Assembly (NCBI GenBank): GCA_035652535.1
Contig: DASRDP010000154.1
Location: 1-38,639, forward strand
From: Chloroflexota bacterium
Lineage (GTDB): Bacteria > Chloroflexota > UBA6077 > SHYK01
DNA length: 38,639 nucleotides
Direction of reading: 5' to 3'
In this document: piece by piece, positions 33,529-38,639 of the stretch
Layout of the letters: each line of letters starts with the position of its first letter
Position numbering within the stretch: the stretch's first letter is position 1
Notes under the pieces: generated by a model
Databases searched by the model: none
The model's input: only the letters and a program-made list of their open reading frames with translations
Told to the model about the DNA's origin: nothing
Position numbers and translations under genes: made by a program

Positions 33529-34749
33529 TCAGGGTGGGCCCATGAGCGGGATGACCGCGTCCCAAATCGCGTGGGCCACATCGACCTTTGGGAGCTTGGG
33601 AAGCTCGACGTGGCGACCATCGGGGTAAAGGAGCGTGACAAGGTTGAAGTCACTTCCAAACCCAATGTCTGATCGGGACACGTCGTTCGCGACGAGCAGG
33701 TCGAGCCCTTTGCGCACGAGCTTCTGTTTGGCGTTCGCGAGCACGTCCTGGGTTTCGGCGGCAAATCCCACGACCACCGGACGCGCTGCGCCGGCCTTGA
33801 CGGCGGCGACATCCGCCAGGACGTCGGGTGTCAGGGCAAGCTGGATGGACAGCTCCTGCCCGCCCTTCTTGATCTTCTGCGCCGCCGCTTCCGCTGGCGC
33901 ATAGTCCGCCACGGCGGCCGCCATGATCAGCGTGTCCACGTTCGGAAGCAGTGCGAGGACCGCGTCCCGCATCTCGGCGGCCCGCTCCACGCGAAGAACG
34001 GTTACTCCCGCCCGGGGCTCCGGCTCGACCGTCGTGATCAGGGTGACCGACGCCCCACGGTCGCGCGCGGCCTCGCTGAGCGCGAACCCCATCTTTCCCG
34101 ACGAGCGATTGCCGATGAATCGAACCGGATCGATGGGTTCGCGCGTGCCGCCCGCGGTGACCACGACCCGCCGCCCGCTCAAATCACCGGATGCCGCGAG
34201 CACGTGCTTCGTCACATCGACGATCCACGCCGGATCAGCGAGGCGGCCCTCCCCGGACGCGCCGGACGCCAGGTGGCCGATGCCAGGCTCGACGATGGTC
34301 CAGCCGCGCTGCCGGAGGCTCGCCACATGGCTCTGGGTCGCCGCGTTGCGCCACATGGCTGTTTCCATGGCTGGAGCAAGGACCACCGGCGCCGTCGTCG
34401 CGAGCGCCGTCGTGGTGACCATGTCGTCGGCGAGCCCAAGGGCGAGCTTGGCAATAGTGTGCGCCGTGGCCGGCGCGATCACGTACGCCTCCGCCGCACG
34501 CCCGATCGAAACGTGTCCGATCTCGGTTTCCGCGAGGAGGTGAAACATGTCCAGGGATACCGCGCGATGGGTGATGGCCTGAAAACTCAGCGGCTGCACG
34601 AGCTGCGCCGCCTCCGGCGTCATCACGACGTCGACCAGGGCGCCTTGCTGTACAAGGGCGCTCGCCACGGCCACCGCTTTATACGCGGCGATGCTCCCCG
34701 TTACGCCGAGCGCGATGCGCCGTGCGTCGAGCGGATTCGTTGAGCCCAC
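33529..34749 (-). CDS. coaBC: Bifunctional phosphopantothenoylcysteine decarboxylase/phosphopantothenate-cysteine ligase
   Basis: This 406-residue enzyme carries two steps of CoA synthesis. The FMN-dependent decarboxylase half (1 to about 180) has [12 protein letters not shown], the ITHRAVS His and APAMETAMW; the ligase half (about 190-400) has [22 protein letters not shown] and the dimer/nucleotide segment AAVADYAP. The start is GTG 34749 with AAGGAGG four bases upstream. It is the last gene of mnmA-larE-coaX-coaBC, nine bases after coaX, which makes the preceding step's precursor, 4'-phosphopantothenate. Confidence 0.95.
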   Translation of the reverse strand: MGSTNPLDARRIALGVTGSIAAYKAVAVASALVQQGALVDVVMTPEAAQLVQPLSFQAITHRAVSLDMFHLLAETEIGHVSIGRAAEAYVIAPATAHTIAKLALGLADDMVTTTALATTAPVVLAPAMETAMWRNAATQSHVASLRQRGWTIVEPGIGHLASGASGEGRLADPAWIVDVTKHVLAASGDLSGRRVVVTAGGTREPIDPVRFIGNRSSGKMGFALSEAARDRGASVTLITTVEPEPRAGVTVLRVERAAEMRDAVLALLPNVDTLIMAAAVADYAPAEAAAQKIKKGGQELSIQLALTPDVLADVAAVKAGAARPVVVGFAAETQDVLANAKQKLVRKGLDLLVANDVSRSDIGFGSDFNLVTLLYPDGRHVELPKLPKVDVAHAIWDAVIPLMGPP

Positions 34750-34758
34750 GCCACCTCC

Positions 34759-35526
34759 TTAGGGTGCATTCATCGCGGCCAGAAGACGCAGCCCCTTGAG
34801 CGTGAGGTGTCGATCGACGGTGCCAATGGAGCGCGTGTGTCCGGCGATGAGGTCCACGAGCCCACCCGTTCCAATCACAATCGCGTCAGAGGCAAGCTCG
34901 TCCTTGATCCGCGCCACGAGACCTTCAACCAGCGCAACGTATCCAAAGATCGTGCCGGACTGGAGGCACATCGTCGTGTTCGTGCCGATGACCTTGGGCG
35001 GCGCAGCGAGGTCGAACCGTTGCAGGCGCGCCGCGCGGCTGAGGAGACCGTCGAGCGCTGACTGGATGCCAGGAGCGAAGCTGCCGCCGAGAAACGCTCC
35101 GTCGCCCGACACCACGTCGAAGTTCGTCGCCGTACCGAAGTCCACCACGATGGCCGGCGTCCCGTAGAGCAGGCGGGCGCCGACGGCGTTGGCGATCCGA
35201 TCGCCGCCGACCTCGCGAGGGTTGTCGACCATGAGTGGAATGTTGCCCCGCAGGTCTGAGCTGACGACCAGTGGCTCATGGCCAATGTAGCGCATGGTCA
35301 GCTGGAGAAACGTCACGGTGAGGGACGGAACGACGCTGGATAACACGGTCCGGTCGATTGAATGGAACGACAGGTCGTGGTGGTGAAGAAGCCAGGCGAG
35401 CTGCGCCGCGTACTCATCCGCCATGCGTACGTGGTCGGTCGCCCAGCGCCATGCCGCGACGAGCTGATCGCCGTCAAAGACGCCCAGCTTTATGTCCGTG
35501 TTGCCGACGTCTATGGCAAGGAGCAT
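34759..35526 (-). CDS. coaX: Type III pantothenate kinase
   Basis: This 255-residue kinase phosphorylates pantothenate, the first CoA step, with ATP and a monovalent cation. It belongs to the ASKHA fold: MLLAIDVGNTDIKLGVF phosphate 1, DNPREVGGDRIANAVGA, VVDFGTATNFDVV and GGSFAPGIQ. ATG 35526 is chosen because it starts at the first strand, gives the usual length, and sits seven bases after the larE stop; GTG 35577 would overlap larE by 44 bases. It pairs with coaBC downstream. Confidence 0.96.
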   Translation of the reverse strand: MLLAIDVGNTDIKLGVFDGDQLVAAWRWATDHVRMADEYAAQLAWLLHHHDLSFHSIDRTVLSSVVPSLTVTFLQLTMRYIGHEPLVVSSDLRGNIPLMVDNPREVGGDRIANAVGARLLYGTPAIVVDFGTATNFDVVSGDGAFLGGSFAPGIQSALDGLLSRAARLQRFDLAAPPKVIGTNTTMCLQSGTIFGYVALVEGLVARIKDELASDAIVIGTGGLVDLIAGHTRSIGTVDRHLTLKGLRLLAAMNAP

Positions 35527-35533
35527 CCGCCCG

Positions 35534-36430
35534 TCAAGGCTGAGCGCCGGGTCCGCCGGCGGAATCGCGATCCTCACTGCGGCGTCTCGCGACGGGGCGC
35601 AGCGTCAATACTTCATTCATGCTGCCCGAACGGTAACCCTCGAGGTCGAGGGTCACGTAGTGGAAACCCAGCTCCCTGATCCGGCGCGAGATCGGCTGCG
35701 CCAGGCCGTCGGCAAAGAACCGTGCTGCGTCGGCGGGCAGCAGCTCAATGCGCGCGACATCGCCGTGGTGCCGAACTCGAACCTGGTGAAAACCAAGCTC
35801 CCGCAGAAGCTGCTCCGCGCGGTCGATCTGTTCGAGCTTTTCGCGGCTGATCCGCTCTCCATACGGCACGCGCGACGAGAGGCACGCCATGGCCGGCTTG
35901 TTCCACGTCGAGAGGCGCAACTCGCGCGAGAGGCTGCGGATCTCGCTCTTGGTCAGACCGACCTCCAGCAGCGGGCTACGAACGCCTTGCTGGCGACTCG
36001 CCACCGCCCCGGGGCGGTAGTCCCCCACATCATCGGCGTTGAACCCGTCCACCCGGGCGCTCAGCCCCTCCCGTTCGGCCAGCGGCGTGAGCGTATGCCA
36101 CAACTCCGTCTTGCAATAGAAGCACCGGTTGGCCGGGTTCGAGACATACGCTTCCTCGTCCATCTCGTGGGTTTCGACGACGACGTGGCGAGCCCCGATC
36201 TCTCGGGCGAGCTGGATTGCCGCTTCGAGCTCGCTCGGGGGATAGCTGGGCGAGCGCGCTGTCGCGCCCAGCGCGCGGTCGCCCAGGGTGTCAGCCGCGA
36301 CCCGCAGCAGGAACGCCGAGTCCACGCCGCCGGAATACGCGACGAGGACGGACCCCATATCACGAAGCAGCGACCGGAGCGCGTCAAGCTTCTCGTGAGG
36401 GCTCGATGAACGCGGGATTGACTCAGACAC
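35534..36430 (-). CDS. larE: LarE-type ATP-dependent sacrificial sulfur transferase
   Basis: This 298-residue protein has a PP-loop VAYSGGVDSAFL (about 30-41), NRCFYCKTELW, and WNKPAMACLSSRVPYGE, whose Cys183 matches the sacrificial Cys176 of Lactobacillus LarE. LarE adenylates and thiolates a nicotinate-derived substrate to build the nickel-pincer cofactor of lactate racemase and its relatives. larA, larB and larC are not in the window, so the partner may lie elsewhere or the protein may thiolate another substrate. GTG 36430 overlaps the mnmA stop by eight bases; TTG 36442 is an alternative. Two PP-loop genes side by side may reflect shared sulfur-carrier chemistry. Confidence 0.88.
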   Translation of the reverse strand: MSESIPRSSSPHEKLDALRSLLRDMGSVLVAYSGGVDSAFLLRVAADTLGDRALGATARSPSYPPSELEAAIQLAREIGARHVVVETHEMDEEAYVSNPANRCFYCKTELWHTLTPLAEREGLSARVDGFNADDVGDYRPGAVASRQQGVRSPLLEVGLTKSEIRSLSRELRLSTWNKPAMACLSSRVPYGERISREKLEQIDRAEQLLRELGFHQVRVRHHGDVARIELLPADAARFFADGLAQPISRRIRELGFHYVTLDLEGYRSGSMNEVLTLRPVARRRSEDRDSAGGPGAQP

Positions 36431-37553
36431 GGCAGTTCTCAACGCTTGCGCCGACGAAGTCGCCGGCGTTTTCCGGTGACGGTTCGAGCGTGCCCCCCCC
36501 GATCACAACGTCGCCGTCGTAAAAGACAATGCTCTGACCGGGCGTGATAGCGCGCTGAGGCTCATCAAACCTGACGTGAACCCCGTCGCGGTACGGGGTG
36601 ATGGTGGCGTCTACCTCATCCGCCTTATATCGTGCTCTTGCCCGCGTGCGCATCGGACCGTGAAGCCCGTCGATCGCGACCCAGTTCACGCCCGACGCGA
36701 ATGCGTGCCGGCGATACAGCGACGGGGACTCGCCGACGACCACCGTGTTGGACGCTGGTCGGATCTCCGTGACGAAGAGTGGCCGTGCACTGGCGACTCC
36801 GAGGCCACGGCGCTGTCCCACGGTGTAGAAGGCTACACCATTATGTCGACCAATAACGTCTCCCCGCTCGTTCACGATGGGGCCCTCTCTGGTCGATTCC
36901 GGGTCGTGCTCGCGCAGGTAATCGCGGTAGTCGCGCGTCGGGACGAAGCAGATCTCCTGGCTCTCCGGCTTTCCGGCGACGTGCAGCCCCAGCTCCTCTG
37001 CCCGCGCGCGCGTCTCTTCCTTGAGCAGGTTTCCGAGCGGGAAGATCGTGCGGCGCAGCCGCTCCTGGGACATGACGTACAGGACGTAGGTCTGGTCCTT
37101 CCTGGCATCGGCCGCCTTTAACAGCGCGACGCGACCCGAACGCGTCTGGCCAATGCGCGCGTAGTGGCCCGTCGCCACGAAATCCACGCCAAGCGCCTCC
37201 GCCTTTGCGAGCAGGGCGTCGAACTTGATGAACTGATTGCAGCGCACGCAAGGGTTCGGCGTTCGGCCGCCTCGATACTCCTGGACGAAATTGTCGATGA
37301 CGCGGGCGCGGAACACGTCGCGAAAGTTCACGGTAAAATGCGGCACGTTGAGGCGGTCGCAGACACGGCGAGCGTCCTCCACGGCGCCCAGCGCGCAGCA
37401 GGCATCCTCACGCTCCACGACTCCGACACCGGAGCCCTCCGGCCAGACGTTCAGCGTGATTCCGATGACCCGGTAGCCCTGCTCGACCAGCAGAGCGGCC
37501 GCGACCGAGCTATCGACACCCCCGCTCATTCCGACAAGTACCGGCGCACCCAC
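36423..37553 (-). CDS. mnmA: tRNA 2-thiouridylase MnmA
   Basis: This 376-residue enzyme thiolates U34 of tRNAs for Glu, Gln and Lys. It has the PP-loop GMSGGVDSSVAA (8-19), CNQFIKF with the nucleophile Cys105, and ESQEICFVP with Cys202, the second catalytic cysteine, followed by the central and C-terminal beta domains (VGQRRGLGVAS). The start GTG 37553 has GGAGGG seven bases upstream, and a TACAAT -10 lies about 23 bases before it. It leads a four-gene run to larE, coaX and coaBC. Confidence 0.96.
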   Translation of the reverse strand: MGAPVLVGMSGGVDSSVAAALLVEQGYRVIGITLNVWPEGSGVGVVEREDACCALGAVEDARRVCDRLNVPHFTVNFRDVFRARVIDNFVQEYRGGRTPNPCVRCNQFIKFDALLAKAEALGVDFVATGHYARIGQTRSGRVALLKAADARKDQTYVLYVMSQERLRRTIFPLGNLLKEETRARAEELGLHVAGKPESQEICFVPTRDYRDYLREHDPESTREGPIVNERGDVIGRHNGVAFYTVGQRRGLGVASARPLFVTEIRPASNTVVVGESPSLYRRHAFASGVNWVAIDGLHGPMRTRARARYKADEVDATITPYRDGVHVRFDEPQRAITPGQSIVFYDGDVVIGGGTLEPSPENAGDFVGASVENCRV

Positions 37554-37575
37554 GAATGTTCCCTCCGAACGCTAG

Positions 37576-37581
37576 ATTGTA
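37576..37581 (-). promoter_or_regulatory. Candidate -10 element for the mnmA-larE-coaX-coaBC run
   Basis: On the minus strand TACAAT stands 22 bases before the mnmA start; a -35 is not clear. It would give a leader of about 17 bases that contains the GGAGGG site. Confidence 0.35.
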
Positions 37582-37689
37582 CCGGTTCGCCCCCAGAGCG
37601 ATTCTGCGGCGTTTTTTGCGCAGCGCTGCTCCCGCTGTACCATTCATCGGGCGCTGCGCGCCACCAGGACACTCGTCGGGGAGGGCACG

Positions 37690-38499
37690 GTGATCGCGAC
37701 CAACGTGGAAGAAAAATTCGTGACCATGAGCCATGGGCGAACGCGTTACCTGGACGCCGGTGTCGGGCATCCTACGCTTCTTCTGCACGGCGTGGGGTTC
37801 ACGGGTGGCGCGGACAACTGGTTCCTCAACATGGGCCCGCTGAGTGAGAAGCTGCGAGTCATCGCACCCGACTTTCTCGGCTGGGGGCTTGGTGACCGAC
37901 TCGATCTCGAATACTCCTTCGCGTACCTCGTCGATTTCATTCGCGAGTTCCAGGACGTCCTCGGGCTGTCCAGCTCGCACATCGTCGGACACTCCATGGG
38001 CGGATGGCTTGCGACCCTTCTGGCGTACGAGAGCCCCAACCGCGTGGACAAGCTCGTTCTCGTCGCGAGCGGGGGCGCCGCGACGCGTACCCTCGCCAGC
38101 ATGACGCAATTCAAAGCGCCGACGCGCGATCAGCTCCTTTCACAGCTCAAGTCGCGGATCAAGAACTCCGACGTTGACTTTGAAGCGCTCGCAGACAAGG
38201 AGTACGCGAAAGCGCAGATTCCGGGCGCCGTGGAGGCGTATCAGCGCATCCTCAACCATATGAACAACCCCATCACCCGCGCGCGGTACAACACGTTGCG
38301 CCGCATGCCCTACATCACGGCTCCAACCCTCGTCTTGTGGGGGCGCCAGGACTCGACGAACGCGTTGGAGCTGGGTCAACAGACCCACCAGCTCATCAAG
38401 GGTTCGAAGATGGTCATCATCGAGGACTGCGACCACTTCATCCCGACCGAACGGCCCGACGAGTTCAACAAGGCGCTGCTGGACTTTCTTCCCGACTGA
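37690..38499 (+). CDS. Alpha/beta hydrolase (possible C-C bond hydrolase type)
   Basis: This 269-residue hydrolase has LLHGVGFTGGADNW near residue 30, the nucleophile elbow GHSMGGW with Ser about 101, an acid in WGRQDS and a His in EDCDHFIPTERP. The fold and NMGPLSEKLRVIAPDFLGWG segment resemble MhpC/BphD-like meta-cleavage hydrolases and related esterases; the substrate cannot be read. GTG 37690 is supported by GGGGAGGG just upstream. It is a single gene, divergent from mnmA. Unlike the hydrolase at 4257-5048, its triad is complete. Confidence 0.88.
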   Translation: MIATNVEEKFVTMSHGRTRYLDAGVGHPTLLLHGVGFTGGADNWFLNMGPLSEKLRVIAPDFLGWGLGDRLDLEYSFAYLVDFIREFQDVLGLSSSHIVGHSMGGWLATLLAYESPNRVDKLVLVASGGAATRTLASMTQFKAPTRDQLLSQLKSRIKNSDVDFEALADKEYAKAQIPGAVEAYQRILNHMNNPITRARYNTLRRMPYITAPTLVLWGRQDSTNALELGQQTHQLIKGSKMVIIEDCDHFIPTERPDEFNKALLDFLPD

Positions 38500-38515
38500 C
38501 CCGCGCAAGACATCG

Positions 38516-38537
38516 CGGACCTTTCCGCGGAGGTCCG
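38516..38537 (+). terminator. Hairpin after the terminal alpha/beta hydrolase gene
   Basis: CGGACCT (38516-38522) pairs with AGGTCCG (38531-38537) across an 8-base loop, 17 bases after the stop. No T-run is present. Confidence 0.4.
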
Positions 38538-38570
38538 GTTGAGTCGCTCCCATCTGGGAGAGGCGACGAG

Positions 38571-38639
38571 TCAGGCAGCAGGGGGGAGATCCGCGATGAC
38601 AGCGCCCATCGAGGCGACGTCATAGCCCGGAAGCGCAGA
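38571..38639 (-). CDS. Possible C-terminal end of a minus-strand gene running off the window
   Basis: The minus strand is open from the window edge to TGA at 38573-38571, giving 22 residues that end MGAVIADLPPAA. The short length and lack of a start prevent identification; it would converge on the alpha/beta hydrolase gene, with the hairpin between them. Confidence 0.3.
   Translation of the reverse strand, partial: SALPGYDVASMGAVIADLPPAA

Noticed and set aside
1-38639. tRNA, rRNA, CRISPR or insertion sequence
   Set aside because: I saw no tRNA-like cloverleaf, regular direct repeats with spacers, or transposase motifs; this was by eye, so short RNA genes could be missed.

Overview
The window is a GC-rich bacterial chromosome segment, densely packed with genes on both strands and carrying no phage, IS element, CRISPR array, rRNA or tRNA that I can see. 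The gene mix suggests an uncultured, aerobic, monoderm-like lineage, most likely Chloroflexota or a relative. It includes a luciferase-like (LLM) oxidoreductase, a Rieske oxygenase with a cupin partner, a CO/xanthine-dehydrogenase-type hydroxylase, a class A PBP with a Pro/Thr-rich tail, a LysM-NlpC/P60 hydrolase and fixABCX. That placement is inference; no marker gene here settles it.

Layout. 1-2.9 kb: 3' part of an M24 peptidase-fold gene, a small membrane protein coupled to an HtrA protease, and a zinc-ribbon protein. 3.0-5.0 kb (minus): LLM oxidoreductase and an alpha/beta hydrolase whose nucleophile position is Gly. 5.3-7.3 kb: orphan dnaK behind a HAIR-like (HspR-type) inverted repeat, ending in a strong terminator. 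7.4-9.7 kb (minus): cupin-Rieske operon. 10.0-11.2 kb: secreted S53 (sedolisin) protease behind a CRP-like palindrome. 11.4-13.1 kb: a HAD phosphatase fused to a HerA-like ATPase. 13.2-16.0 kb: a molybdenum hydroxylase pair whose iron-sulfur subunit carries a one-base frameshift. 16.2-16.8 kb: a redoxin with an in-frame TGA at the redox Cys position, followed by a SECIS-like hairpin. 17.1-19.9 kb: class A PBP and a small membrane protein. 19.9-22.2 kb (minus): BON-domain protein and ABC exporter. 22.3-25.6 kb: argG-argH-GNAT operon. 25.6-27.9 kb: LysM/NlpC-P60 hydrolase with a long structured leader. 27.9-31.6 kb (minus): fixABCX. 31.8-33.4 kb (minus): folE-folK-small membrane protein. 33.5-37.6 kb (minus): mnmA-larE-coaX-coaBC. 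37.7-38.5 kb: a second, canonical alpha/beta hydrolase, then the tail of a possible minus-strand gene.

How the parts fit. Most genes are housekeeping: arginine and folate biosynthesis, CoA synthesis, tRNA thiolation, cell wall and protein quality control. Around them lie oxidoreductases of unknown substrate that suggest breakdown of recalcitrant organic matter. FixABCX would link that metabolism to quinone and low-potential ferredoxin.

The most notable signal is the redoxin at 16234-16842. It reads as a selenoprotein with a UxxC motif, U48-P-K-C51. A hairpin starts 11 nt after the TGA and has an AGUU apical loop, in the geometry of the E. coli fdhF SECIS. No selA, selB, selC or selD lies in the window, so this must be tested elsewhere in the genome. 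Second is the uncharacterised HAD-HerA fusion; third is the long structured RNA leader before the LysM/NlpC-P60 gene.
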